A stretch of 64,000 bases of DNA, from NCBI GenBank assembly GCA_024336345.1, contig JANFOG010000004.1:620001-684000 (forward strand). The letters are read 5' to 3'. The notes under the pieces are model-generated. The model worked only from the letters and a program-made list of their open reading frames with translations. It was not told where the DNA came from and ran no database searches. Source of the stretch: Mariannaea sp. PMI_226 (lineage: Eukaryota; Ascomycota; Sordariomycetes; Hypocreales; Nectriaceae). Below, in pieces: positions 46,623-57,443 of the stretch. A program made the translations under genes and the position numbers. Numbering within the stretch: the stretch's first letter is position 1; each line of letters starts with the position of its first letter.

Positions 46623-49600
46623 CTAAGATTCAGCCGAGAGCATATCAGACGACAAGAGGGTCCCCAAGAGCCTCTTCATGGAGCCGCGGCTTTGCACGTC
46701 TAGATTCCCGCCTCCCTCGAAGCTTTCTTGCAGAAATTTTCGAGCTGTTGTTTCTGCCTCATCAAGTTGCCTTTCTTCCGTCGGAGATAATCGAGTGCAG
46801 ACAGCTGCAAGATCTTCATTCTGCGCAAGAAGTGATGAGATTGCCTCTGCTCTCTCAACCACTGGGGTGGGAACCCCGTTCAATGCCGCACACTTTCCAC
46901 CGAAGCTCGAAGTGCTGTGTCCGAAAGCTAAATTGAACAGATATGTAATCTGGTCTTTGGTCTTTGGTGCATCCCAATTTACTCGCACATCGAGATGGGC
47001 CAGCTGTAAGCCCTCATGTTGTGCTAAATAGCCACCCTCGAAAACCTCATGATAGTGAGTCGCTACTAAAATACGTGGCGATCCGGTTTTTGATAAAAGA
47101 AAGTGGTCAAGAAGTGCAGCCACTAATCCTGAACCATCATCGGCGTTAGTTCCCTTCCCAAACTCGTCTACCAGGATGAGACTTTTATCTGTTGAGCATC
47201 GTGTTAACAACGCTGCTTGTTTTAAATCGGCAGCAAACGCGCTTTCAGCCCCCGATATGCTCTCCTCTGTTGATATACATGTTAGTATCTTGTCTGTGAG
47301 ACCGATAGTGGCTCGGCTAGCAGGCACAAAACTGCCGATATGGGCAAGATAGACAATAATGGCCACTTGCTTGAGATACACGCTCTTCCCAGAATGATTG
47401 GGACCAGTGAGAACCAAGACCTGAGGGAGTTGATTTCCGCCATGTTGCAAGTTGAGGGGACCCGAGGCAAGATGACAGTCGTTTGGTACGAAAGCTGGAA
47501 CAACTAGCTCCTGTAAGGGGTGACGACCGCCTTCGATTTGTATCTCACTCGCCTCCACCACCTTGGGCGCTCGCCATCCAAATTTCTCTGCTCCTACTGC
47601 CAATGCTAAAATTGCATCAAATTCGCCACAAACATCAGAAGCAGAACCCAAAACAACTTCATGGGCTAATAGCCTGTTGGCGAGATCGTGAATGATTTCC
47701 ACTTCCCTGTCTTGGAAATTGTTAGGCGATATGGCAAGTTGAAATGTAGACGGATGTTTTACCTCCAATCTGACAGTACATGTCTCCATACTCCTTGTCG
47801 AGCTCCTGCATATAATTATTCTTATAGCATACCGCCCCCTTTACCGAAAATAATTTTTCCCATGCACCTCCTACAGCACCCTCACCTTCATAGAGCCCAT
47901 TTCCGGTCTCTGCATTCGACTCAACGACGGTTAGGAAACCGATTTGAGGCAGAAATATGCAAGAGCGGATATATTGACAAGCCCACTCGGGAAGTTCTCT
48001 GCTCATATGTTTTACCACTTGAGTTAAAAAGCTGTCCATCCCATCATATGTCCTCTTGAGCTCATCCAGCTGCAGATCTATGCCGCTTTTGACGGACGAC
48101 CGATGTCGAGATTTTGATTGCTCAAAATCGATAGTGTTGTTGATCATGTCGCCAACCAGGACTAGAACCCCCGAAGGCAAGTTATCAAGTAGCTAGGTCG
48201 CTCAAGATGTTAGATTAGTATACTAAGCAAAGAGTGTCGTTGCCAGGACGGAGTCATTTACCTTGGAGATAATTTCAATATTCGCACATCCTTTCAATGA
48301 AGAAACCACTTCGCGTAGGCTCAGCGTTTGGGTCGTGAAGTTCTGAATGGTTGACCACACTCCTTTGTGAAAGGATTGATTGGAAGTTGGATACTCTATA
48401 CCTTTTCGTACTTGGGCGAGTGTCAATCTGATGTTCTTGATTTTCCGCAAACAAGAGGTGATTCGAGACAGACTGTCAGCATTTTCTGGTCGAAGAAGTG
48501 CCGCAATACTCCTTTGCCTTTCTTCAATTAGACCTATGTCCAGAACTGGGCGAAGGAATAGCTTTCGTAGTTGCGTACGGCCTTGAGGTGTGCAAGTTAG
48601 GTAGTGAAATAAGCCATAGACCGAAAGACTCTCCTTGGCATGTTCATTATTTGGATTTGCGCCCCAAACCTGGCCGTTAGGGTGCAACTCTGTCTGAACA
48701 ACCTGGAGAGATAATAAAGCATCTGAACCGACAAACATGTATGCTGATAGTGAAAACATGTTGAGCGAGTGGACTCGGAAGAGCACACCTGAGGTCTGGC
48801 CGTCAGGCAAGAAGCCTGCCGATCGACGGCGACAAATGTCGCCTAGAACGGCACCGGCGCAACCAACCTAGTGATATCAACGAGATGTAGGACGAAATAC
48901 GGTACGCTTTCACACACCGAAACAAGACTTGCAAGATTCACAGAGCCACCACAGCGGAGCGATCGGAAAATCCAGGATTCCGGCGGCGACATTGCGTCGG
49001 AATTATCTCCCATCCCAGTAAAAAGGTCATTGTCTGTGGCAGCAGAAAAAATGGCCTGTGTCTGAGATAGGGATTCGGAATGGAGATTAACGAGTCTTTC
49101 TTGGGCAGATTCGGTTGAGAACTCGGATGATTGGAGCCCACGAAAAATAATATCCTTGGATGAACTCTCTGCAGCATGATTAATGGGATGGGTAAAGAAA
49201 ACGATGACAGGATGTGCTTGCCTCCGTTGTGAGAAGTACAACGGTCTTCAAGGAACCTGTACAAGACCTCAGGAGCTCGGGCCGATATGAGTAGAGTAGT
49301 TGGTTCGACATGGACTAGAAACTGTTCAGCGGTATCCATGTTCGCCATGGGGATATCCTCTGAGAGATACAGGACACCATCTGATGTCGAGAAGTAGGCG
49401 CAACCGATTGTAGACTTCTGTCGCATATCAATGGCCATTATTGTCTCATGAAGGATCAAGTCAACGCTCTCGTCAACCTCGAAATTCCAATCATCAGGAA
49501 CCGTGGTTGGCGGCTGGGCAACTGTGTAATTGGACCTTGGTGTACCAGCCAAAGCACTGCTCTCCTCTCTGGCGACGATCAGAGAGTTCCTGGAAGACGG

Positions 49601-49783
49601 TGGATGGTTTACAACTCGAAGGGCAGATTTCTTCGGTGTTTGTGGTGTCGCAGACTGTTGAGATAGCCATGAGCTAGACTCAACACTACTAAATCGAGTA
49701 CCTCGCCCACCACACCTCGGACCTCTGTCGCCTCTGCCACGGCCAAGAGAGCCAGAAGGAAAGGATTTACGCGAAGGTGGCAT
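46623..49783 (-). CDS. MSH5: meiotic MutS homologue MSH5
   Basis: With MSH4 this protein forms a clamp that stabilises recombination intermediates and promotes meiotic crossovers. It does not repair mismatches. Five exons on the minus strand (49783-49222, 49168-48918, 48867-48262, 48192-47763, 47710-46623) give about 978 aa in frame. The ATPase domain is complete: Walker A TGPNHSGKSVYLKQVAIIVY, then GSFVPASRATIGLTDKI, STEESISGAESAFAADLKQA, Walker B SLILVDEFGKGTNADDG and LVATHYHEVF. The YLKQV and GSFVPA context is that of MSH5 rather than MSH4. The core contains TPQGRTQLRKLFLRPVLDI, the usual MutS lever region. The N-terminal 80 residues are a basic, glycine-rich extension. Intron 1 (49169-49221) appears to use a GC donor; a GT donor 21 nt upstream would also keep frame. 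Confidence 0.94.
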
Positions 49784-50245
49784 CTTGGTTGGCTCGCATG
49801 AACTTTCTACTTAGCCCGTATGGAGTAGATATCTGATATGTAGAGCTAGTGGTTGGCTGAAGCGGGTCGCTCGTGCAAGAGAAGGATGTGAATTGATGAA
49901 TTGATGTCAATGTACGTGTTAGTTGGCTCAACCTGATGCATTTAAGAAGTTATCTGTCTGCCTTGTTGCTATTTAGTTGTACTGGAGTTTGTTGAGATAC
50001 TACCTAGAAAGGCAGGTAGGTGGCCTTTATCGACACGGAAAGGGCGATGATATGACTGGTGGTAGGCGCCGTATCGACGCTATCAGGAGCAACCAATCCT
50101 GTTTCTCCAGAATTACCTGAGGTAAGTAGGAAGGCATTGCGTGATGCCATGGCCCAACATACTCTAACAGTTGACAGATCTTTCTTTCCTTGGACACCAC
50201 CACCTCCAACCATTATTTTTGCGGAAGATTTCGATGATATCATCG
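49784..50245. other. intergenic region MSH5 start / EMC5 end
   Basis: This 462-bp stretch is the likely MSH5 promoter. Opposed short frames occur at 50.0-50.26 kb, one overlapping the EMC5 stop, but neither resembles a known protein. Confidence 0.5.
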
Positions 50246-50715
50246 TTACTTGCTACCGGCCTTGATCCACTCCCCAAATTCTCTTCGCTGCTTGCGAATG
50301 TCTATAAAACTCGGTCTCGTCTCTAGGATAGCAAAAGGGTTGCCTTGATAGTCCTTGTCGACGGCGCCACTGCCTGAGCGAAAACCCGCCTCGCCCTCGC
50401 GCTCGATTTTGCCAGCCCATTCATTCCACTTGATCGGTCGGAGCTTCGGAGATCCTGTAACAAGGCCCAAGACTACCACCAGCGTCGCCACAAGCGCCTC
50501 AATGGAGATATCGATAGGTAGGGAGATCGTAGAGAGCTGTTGCGACTGCGTTTGTTGCGCTGATACCGAAGAGATGGCTGAGTGTTCCTGGGCCGAGTAG
50601 CATCTAGAACCCATACTGTTAGGTGAGTTCGCTGTGGGAAGACTTAGTTGGAGACGTACGCATGTGCGAGAAGCACAAGGCCAGTTACGGTGACTGCGCG
50701 AGACATCCACGTCAT
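50246..50715 (-). CDS. EMC5: ER membrane protein complex subunit 5 (EMC5/MMGT)
   Basis: This small ER membrane protein belongs to the EMC insertase, which places transmembrane helices into the ER membrane. Two exons on the minus strand (50715-50660, 50603-50246) give 137 aa; a start at 50706 would give 134. The first helix is SRAVTVTGLVLLAHACYSAQ. The family's YSA-x-E-H turn is read as CYSAQEHSAI across the splice, and the second helix is ISIEALVATLVVVLGLVTGS, followed by the conserved PKLRPIKWNEWAGKIE. The C-terminus contains NPFAILETRPSFIDIRKQRR. The 56-bp intron has a CTAAC branch site. The split of the first helix between exons hides its start from a simple frame search. Confidence 0.92.
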
Positions 50716-51368
50716 TTTGTATAGGTGTCTTGAGGATTGTTGTATATTTTGCCAATTACGATTTCCGTTGCCCTGGGAGGGACAAGTCGCAGTTTAGGAC
50801 CTTCCTCGTCCCTTGAGCTTAGCTTAGCCCCCCAAATGGGTCTTGGGGCAGGGGCAAGGGCGGCTGCATGAGTAAGCAAGATTACTACAAAGAGGCACGT
50901 ATGTAGGTACGTACCTACGGTAGCACTCGATACTCTACCTCGCACCTCCCTGTGACTGATTCGACAAGTTACCTATCTTGCCCTGCTTAGGAACGTAAGA
51001 ACCTTGGTTTTAGGTAAGGTGGATAGGTACTTGTGATTTAGAAACCCAGTAGATTATGGATCTTCAATGTTACAGCTTTGCATATCAATCATCTATCTCT
51101 CTTACTATTTATTATACAAGCCCTTAACTTATAAAGCTCAGAATTTGACTTCACATTTAATCAAGTTGAATTGAGTCTATTAAACAAAACGGTAACCAGA
51201 GCAGCAAAAATCCACCAAGTTCGATACTATTCCTAATGGTCTGTAAATCATTTGACAAAACAGCCTACTGTCTAAATCGTTAGAAACCGGATATCAAAAC
51301 CCCAACCAGATCGTCACATCTCTCAACAAGATGCTTTACTCGTTCCACATCCCAAATGCTACGTATAG
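50716..51368. promoter_or_regulatory. EMC5 promoter side / 3' flank of the HMG gene
   Basis: This 653-bp stretch contains the palindromic string GTAGGTACGTACCTAC at about 50,904-50,919 and further AGGTAAGGTGGATAGGTAC repeats near 51,013. No gene is seen. Confidence 0.5.
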
Positions 51369-53015
51369 CTACGCAAAACCTTGTTCCGTCTGGTTGATCC
51401 AATGCTCAAATTGGCTAGCTTCATCAACTTCCTCGACCTTCCAATCGTCGCTTGTGCCATGGAGATAGACATCTTGAGCTGAAGGCGCGCCGTATTCTAC
51501 CATGTCTGGTCCTGGTTCATATATGGTATCCATGTGATATTGCCAGTTGGTCTCTGCATCGTTGAAAGCCAAATCGTTAGGAATACCATTGTAAATGGCC
51601 CGGCGAGAGTATGGGCTTTCAGTGAGAGCATCCTCGGCTTGTGTGAAGCCATGGTAGTAGCCCTTCCAGAAGTCGACATCATTTTCTATTGGCTGTAGTG
51701 GATAGTCAAGGTTGGGGGATGTGTGCCGAGACGTTGCAATGGGAACAGGATTCATAGGGGGAGAGCTGTGGAGACGAGGGCCATAGGGCGACTGCTCAAG
51801 TTGGCGATGGGATATCGCGGGTGACGGTCCCGGAATTCCGTAGCCATACATGTCTTGGCAGGGTCTCATGGTTGTGTTTTCTATCCCTTCAGAAAAGGGT
51901 TCGTATGTAAGTGATGGGGTCTCGCTCAGCCGTGACACTTGTCGGGTACTCTGTTTCTGAGCCGTCTGTTGCACGAGGCGTCGGGGAGAACCCCAGTCAG
52001 CGTCATCTCCGTCAGAGTAGACGGTTGATTCCCCATCTGTCTCCTGTTTCCGCCCCCGTGGCTTAGACGGTGTAAATTTGTATCCTGGGTGTGCCTTGTG
52101 ATGGTTGACTCTCTCAATTTTGGCCCATTCATTGAACTGATGAGTGACTTTATCGGACTCCTCCCTCCATGACGCACCACAATATGCCGACACAATTTGA
52201 TGGTTGTTCTGGCGACACTGAGTCTTGGCCAACTCCTGATAGGCCTTGCGATAGAGCATGAAAGCATTCATTGGGCGCTTGATGTGCCCAATTTCCTTAT
52301 TGCGTGATGTCTCGCTGAGCCTTTGCTCAGTTGAGCGGGTGACGAATTCCCCAACGTCGAGGATTTGTATATCGGAATGATCTTTGGCAAGCTCGCTGAG
52401 AGGCTTGGGGCAGGTCACCGAGCATGTTTTCTTTTTCTTCGAGTCCTTACTGCTCTTTACTACTCGTGCTCCTTTCACGGCTGTCGGCTTTCTCAGGGGC
52501 GACTTGGAGATGTTGCGACTGCTTCTGGTGGAAATCGAATCACTTCCCTGACTCAGTGTTGGAGGCGATGCTTCTGGGGTATATGGAAGTTGGAGCTTGG
52601 CATGGTTGATATTGTCAGGGTTCGCAACGTAGCCGGTGCTACCTACGTTGTAACCCGACTCCCCTGGGAGTGGTCCGTACGAGTTAGGGACGCCGTGTTC
52701 GACCTGATACGCTGCATGCTGTTCATGTGGGTAAGCAAGGACATTACTTAACCGTATAGCTTCAACTTCAGCCTGTAAACATACCAGCGATATGTCGTGT
52801 GCCTCAGGGGAAAGAAACTGCGCAGATTGCTGGGCAACGAAATCACCCTCCTGACTAGAAGAACTGAAATGTGGAAGTTCATGATGGTAGGCACTGTGAC
52901 CGGGGCCTACGCTATTCTGAGGATGAGATATAGTCTCGGAGATGTCCATCGTTATGGACTGTCGACAATAGCCGTCGTTGGATGGTGGAGGGGAGGGTGG
53001 TATAGGCTGGACCAT
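51369..53015 (-). CDS. HMG-box transcription regulator (fungal Ste11/FMF-1-like)
   Basis: An open frame of 548 aa has one HMG box at about residues 244-317. It includes HIKRPMNAFMLYRKAYQEL, NNHQIVSAYCGASWREES and FNEWAKIERVNHHKAHPGYK. This MATA-type box is of the kind found in S. pombe Ste11 and Neurospora FMF-1, regulators of mating and fertility, so a role in sexual development is likely but inferred. Flanks are Ser/Pro/Tyr-rich and disordered, with a basic stretch SKKKKT before the box that may be a nuclear signal. A 66-nt segment at 52719-52784 begins GTATGT and ends CAG and is probably an in-frame intron; removing it gives 526 aa. MSH5, another sexual-cycle gene, is 1.6 kb to the left on the same strand. 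Confidence 0.88.
   Translation of the reverse strand: MVQPIPPSPPPSNDGYCRQSITMDISETISHPQNSVGPGHSAYHHELPHFSSSSQEGDFVAQQSAQFLSPEAHDISLVCLQAEVEAIRLSNVLAYPHEQHAAYQVEHGVPNSYGPLPGESGYNVGSTGYVANPDNINHAKLQLPYTPEASPPTLSQGSDSISTRSSRNISKSPLRKPTAVKGARVVKSSKDSKKKKTCSVTCPKPLSELAKDHSDIQILDVGEFVTRSTEQRLSETSRNKEIGHIKRPMNAFMLYRKAYQELAKTQCRQNNHQIVSAYCGASWREESDKVTHQFNEWAKIERVNHHKAHPGYKFTPSKPRGRKQETDGESTVYSDGDDADWGSPRRLVQQTAQKQSTRQVSRLSETPSLTYEPFSEGIENTTMRPCQDMYGYGIPGPSPAISHRQLEQSPYGPRLHSSPPMNPVPIATSRHTSPNLDYPLQPIENDVDFWKGYYHGFTQAEDALTESPYSRRAIYNGIPNDLAFNDAETNWQYHMDTIYEPGPDMVEYGAPSAQDVYLHGTSDDWKVEEVDEASQFEHWINQTEQGFA
52719..52784 (-). other. probable in-frame 66-nt intron of the HMG gene
   Basis: The segment has a perfect GTATGT donor and a GAACAG acceptor, and a length that is a multiple of three with no stop codon. 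The encoded 22 residues (VCLQAEVEAIRLSNVLAYPH and two more) break an otherwise Ser/His/Gln-rich stretch. Normal splicing or retention would both keep frame. Confidence 0.6.
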
Positions 53016-54535
53016 GCCGAGATGTTTCTTTGGTCGAGACTACCTTAATGAAGTTGATGTTGGTTCCGTTCTTAGAGAGCGAAAGCCTCAGTTCGGGCTA
53101 TGAGGCTGAACGTGGGGCAAAGGGGGTCTTTGGAGTACCAAGCAGGACGGCACGTTATTGACTGAGCGAGGGGCTCCAAGATGGACAGAAGGAACCTTTT
53201 CTCATTTCTCCAAAAAGGATGAAGGCTAGTTTTAAGAGTTATGCAAGCCAGTACCGCGAGATCAGAAGAAAACTGTCTTTGTTCCGGTCCTTCAAGTCTA
53301 CCTATTACGATTCAGTCTTCATGTCATAACGTCTAGTGGCTTGCTCTTGTTCAGTCGAACATAACATGACCAAAACGCGAGGACCACTGCCACAAATAGA
53401 CAATCAGAGTCAGACCGCAGCCAAGGTCGAGAAGCAGCTCTGCTAGTAGGCGGATCTAGCACACCCCCTTCCTCCCTGGTGTTGAGTTCAAACTGCATTG
53501 CGGGTGCCGCTTCCCGGCCCCAGCCCTTGCTTTCGGCCAGGTCAAAAGACGGCTGATCACTCCCAATATCTATTGAGAGGATGAATGGTTGAGCCGCTAG
53601 TTGCCGCAATACATTCCCTTTGAGTCAACTGGAGGGCAAAGAGACAATTGTCCCGTTTCTACAATATAGAACGAATGGGCGCAGTCTTGGTGTGGCGCTA
53701 GCCAAGCCATGGCGCATTTCCTTTGATACGCTGTTTTGCTATATCCTTTAAATCTCAGAACATAGGAACATCACGCATCGATAGCTCCGAAACCTCCTTG
53801 CTGCCTGGCGCCCATTTTGAATTGTTGTGGGGCCATGGGATATGTTGTCCTATGGATGTTTGCAGTGTTGTTGATGATGGGTTGAGTAATGCCAAATCGG
53901 CACACGGCAGTTGACTTCCCTCATCGAAGTTGAGCGAAGCTAGTCGACAAATTAACCTTAACCAGCAGTCTGGTCTTTGGAAAAATGGTATGTTGATATT
54001 GCACAACGGCAATGTTGAAATTTACTAGGGTTAGCATTTACTTGTGTTGTGGGAAAATGGTCGAATTGGTTGAAAGACGTTGTTTCGCGCTCAACAGCAG
54101 GGAATTCAGTGTTTGCTCGACGTTATGCACTCTCTTCGTGTGATCCAACACCAGTGGTCTGTGCACGATGGTTTGTACGCGATGCTGGCCATCCACACCG
54201 TCGGAGATGAAGCTTCAATAATGTTTGCATGCATAGTGGCGTTTCCGTAGAGGGTCTATTGTGCCTCTGCAACTAATGTAACTGAATATATTCCAGATGA
54301 CTGAGGATCCTATTCATTCGCAACTTAGCCACAGATGTGGCTTAGATTGACAAAATTTGTGGTAGCTCGTGATTCGCTACCCAGGTCTGAGCTTCTGAGC
54401 CAAGCCAGCCCTTGCACATATTTCATCATTCCGGGTATCCAAATGACAGATTGGCCATTGGGGGGAGGGGTTGGCTATTCGATTCAACACTTGTCCACTT
54501 AATAAACAACACCCAGGATAGAGGCTGTAGGAGCG
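53016..54535. promoter_or_regulatory. intergenic region, long HMG-gene upstream sequence
   Basis: This 1.5-kb stretch is the likely promoter and leader of the HMG regulator and the 3' flank of the DDT/PHD gene. Only short frames occur. Long upstream regions are common for developmental regulators in these fungi. Confidence 0.5.
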
Positions 54536-56946
54536 TCATTGCTTGACAGAGGGACTGCTGGGTCGCAACAGGTCGGATGGCTTGGATGGAGGAGCTAGTA
54601 CTTGCGGCCTGGGAGATGGGGAGAGATTCGCAATCGGGGGGATGATCGGGGTGGCAACGCTAATCTTGCTTGCACTACCTGCATCTCGTGGCCGTGGCGG
54701 TGAATGCTTGGTGGGAGAGAGTCCGCCTTCCGCAGGGATTGTGCCGTTCTGTACGTGTGCAGCCCGATAGATGTCGCGGCTGATCTTGGGTGTACTTAGC
54801 GTTGACTCAAATGACCAACTGCCCGAAAGACTTTGGAAGCTTTGAGAGGGGCTTGCCGTCTGGATTGATGTGGGAGGGGAATGGACAACACCAGTTTGAG
54901 ATGGTTTCTCTCCGCCTTCTGATTTGGCGGACGCAGGGGCGATTGATTTTGTTTGTAGCACACTGGTGCTGCTAGACGGATCTACACCCGAGCTCGAAAA
55001 GGTTGAGCTTGGATATGAGGAACCAGATATATCTCTTCGAACAAACCCGTTAACCGGTCCAGAAACCACATTGACTGTGCCATCGCCCAATTCGGTCTTC
55101 TGCTCTTGGTTGGTGGTCTCCGACATCACGGTGGGTTGATTTGAAGGGATTTCGAGGCCCTTTCGAGAAATATTGTCGGTTAAGTGCGGAGTCTGCTGAG
55201 TTTGATCATCAACATTCTTGGAGTGATTGACCCTTAGTTTGATAGTTGGCCTGGGTCGAGTCTTACTATCCAGCTCACGATGGCAAGATGAGCAAAGGAA
55301 TTGAAACTCCGGCCGCTCAGCTTCTTGCTCAGTGATCCCTACGCACTGGCTATGCTGCCAAACATTACACCTTTCACATGCCAAACTGTGTGTTCCGTCA
55401 TCAATGTGACCATATAGACCACATACACAGTCGAAGATCCAATTTTCTTCTTCTTGCTCGATTTCTCTTAGCGCCAGCTTGTTTCGCTCAATCTCGGCAT
55501 GTAGACGACGCTCCGATAGCCGACCATTGGCGTTTGATAGATTCTTGCTTTCTTCTGAGAGCTGTGCAAGGTCTTCTTCGTGTCGTCGGCGGCGCGCGTC
55601 GCGTTCTTGCAAGCGTTTTTCCCGAGAAAAGAGCCTTTGATCACGTTCAAGCTCGGCCCTGAAATGTTTTGCGTCTTCACGTCGTTTCGCTGCCTCGACT
55701 GCTTGGCGCTGGCGCTCCTCTTCTCTGGCTTGCTCCTCTTGCTTCTGTGCTTCAATTTTATGCGCAATGCGGCTCGATCGTTTCGCGTTAGCCATCTTGG
55801 CCAGGTTCAGCAATTCGCGTTCGCGCTGTAGTTCCTTTCGTTTACGACTTTCTTCCTGCTTTTCTAAGATTGGCAAGAGGTGTTCTTCTAGCTGAACTCT
55901 CAGAATCTTTTCGTTCTCGTCTCGAGTTTTGCGGAAACCGTTGACAATGGATTGCACTTCATCCAGAGTCACAGCAAGGCATTCCCAGGTCATGCCGCCT
56001 AGGCCGTCATCTTCGGGCTGTCTCTCATTGTCACCGTTTTCGGCATACGATTCTTCTTCTTCGACATTGATCGTGGCTCGTCTTCGCTTGCTTGTCCGCC
56101 GTCCCCCTCGCCGGGACGTCGTTTTCTTCGGTTTCGGGGTTGGCGCAACCGGCGGTTCTGTTAAGCGGTACACCCTGTTGTCGTCCAAGACGTAGTATGT
56201 TCGATCATCTGCGTCCCACCCATAAGGCTCAATCCGCTACGAAATTAGTCAGCCAGGAGATGTTGTCGTTGTCACAGAACATTACCAACCCAGTTTGTTT
56301 GTTCGGCGTCCTTCTGTTCCTCCATTTTTTCTCTGATGCGCTCGGAATGGACCATTGTCCACTGTGTCAACTGTTGCAAGACCCGGATCTAGTAGAAAGA
56401 CAACCTTAGAGCAGGACTAGCCTCGAGTTGGTCGAATGCGACACTTACCTTGGTAAATATGTCAAAATCGCTGAACTTGGCGGGGACGTCTTCATTGCCA
56501 AACGGGTTCCAATCGGGTAGCCTGGCCTGAAACAGCTTCCGAGTTTGTTCGTCAAAAAGGTCGAGACTTGGCTTATCATTAGCAAGGCCTCCTTTGGATC
56601 AGTGTCGCATACGTACGTCAAGCCTCGATGTGACGATGCGAGTTTGAGAATGGACAGGGCAATCTCCCCAAGCATGGGGGAAGTTGGTTTGAGGCATTCG
56701 GTTTCAATCTCCTGCGCAAGAATCGGAAGCATTAGTAGAAGAAACTTAGTTACAAAAGAAGAAGGCGGCAAGTGACTGTACCTCAACGTCTATCGATTCA
56801 GGAATTTTCACAGCCTTGCCAAAGATGTATATCCACTGGCAAAGGTTTGCGAACTGCCACATGTTTCGAATGCGATGTAGCAACGAATGTTCTGCATCAT
56901 CGGAGCCGCCTTCAAAGGCCTGAAAGGATCGTTTGCGCGACGACAT
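54536..56946 (-). CDS. DDT-like and PHD-finger chromatin protein
   Basis: Five exons on the minus strand (56946-56782, 56711-56617, 56566-56449, 56388-56290, 56236-54536) give 725 aa in exact frame. The N-terminal part resembles DDT/WHIM modules of chromatin-remodelling partners: MWQFANLCQWIYIFGKAVKI, then NPFGNEDVPAKFSDFDIFTK, IRVLQQLTQWTMVHSERIRE and RIEPYGWDADDRTYYVLDDN, the last similar to the R-x-E-P-x-G-x-D block of RSF1/CECR2-like proteins. A long Arg/Glu-rich coiled coil follows, then a PHD finger with its Cys4-His-Cys3 zinc ligands (CVCGLYGH, LACERCNVWQHSQCVGI, FLCSSCH). The C-terminal 240 residues are disordered. It is probably a nuclear histone-tail reader in an ISWI-type or related complex; the exact complex is unknown. 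Confidence 0.87.
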
Positions 56947-57443
56947 CTTGATAAGTTTCAGATGTCGATGCTGGAGTTGAGCATTGAGTGATAGCCTTGG
57001 CGCGTCACGCTGCTCTTGTCTCGAGAGGAACCGCTGGAACGTCGCGAAATGGCTGCTTGTGGCGCAGTCAGCCACAGCTCAATGCTGACAGGTACAACCT
57101 GACACCCCCTGCGCATGCTTGGTGTTCTCCGCACTGTGACGCGGCTTGTTCTATATTAAGCAACGTGGCATGTGCCTGTGTCGCAATCCCTTGTTGTGGT
57201 TGGAGGACAGTGCTGAAAACTAGCCTTACTGTGAGACTCGTACCTTCAGCTCGAGGCCTCCTGGATTTCAAAACCACCTTCGCCAAATGTGTCGAATGCA
57301 AGTATTATCTACGTCTAGCAAGTTGAGGGGGAATTGAAGATGCCTCGACCTGGCATATATCCTCACCAGATTCTTTTAACCTGACACTGGGCCACGCGGG
57401 CGGCCCATCATTCCTTTCCTACTCCGACGTCTAAGCTGTCGCG
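56947..57443. promoter_or_regulatory. divergent promoter, DDT/PHD gene and CCH1
   Basis: This 497-bp stretch lies between two head-to-head start codons and should hold both promoters. Frames crossing it in several directions have no domain support. Confidence 0.55.
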
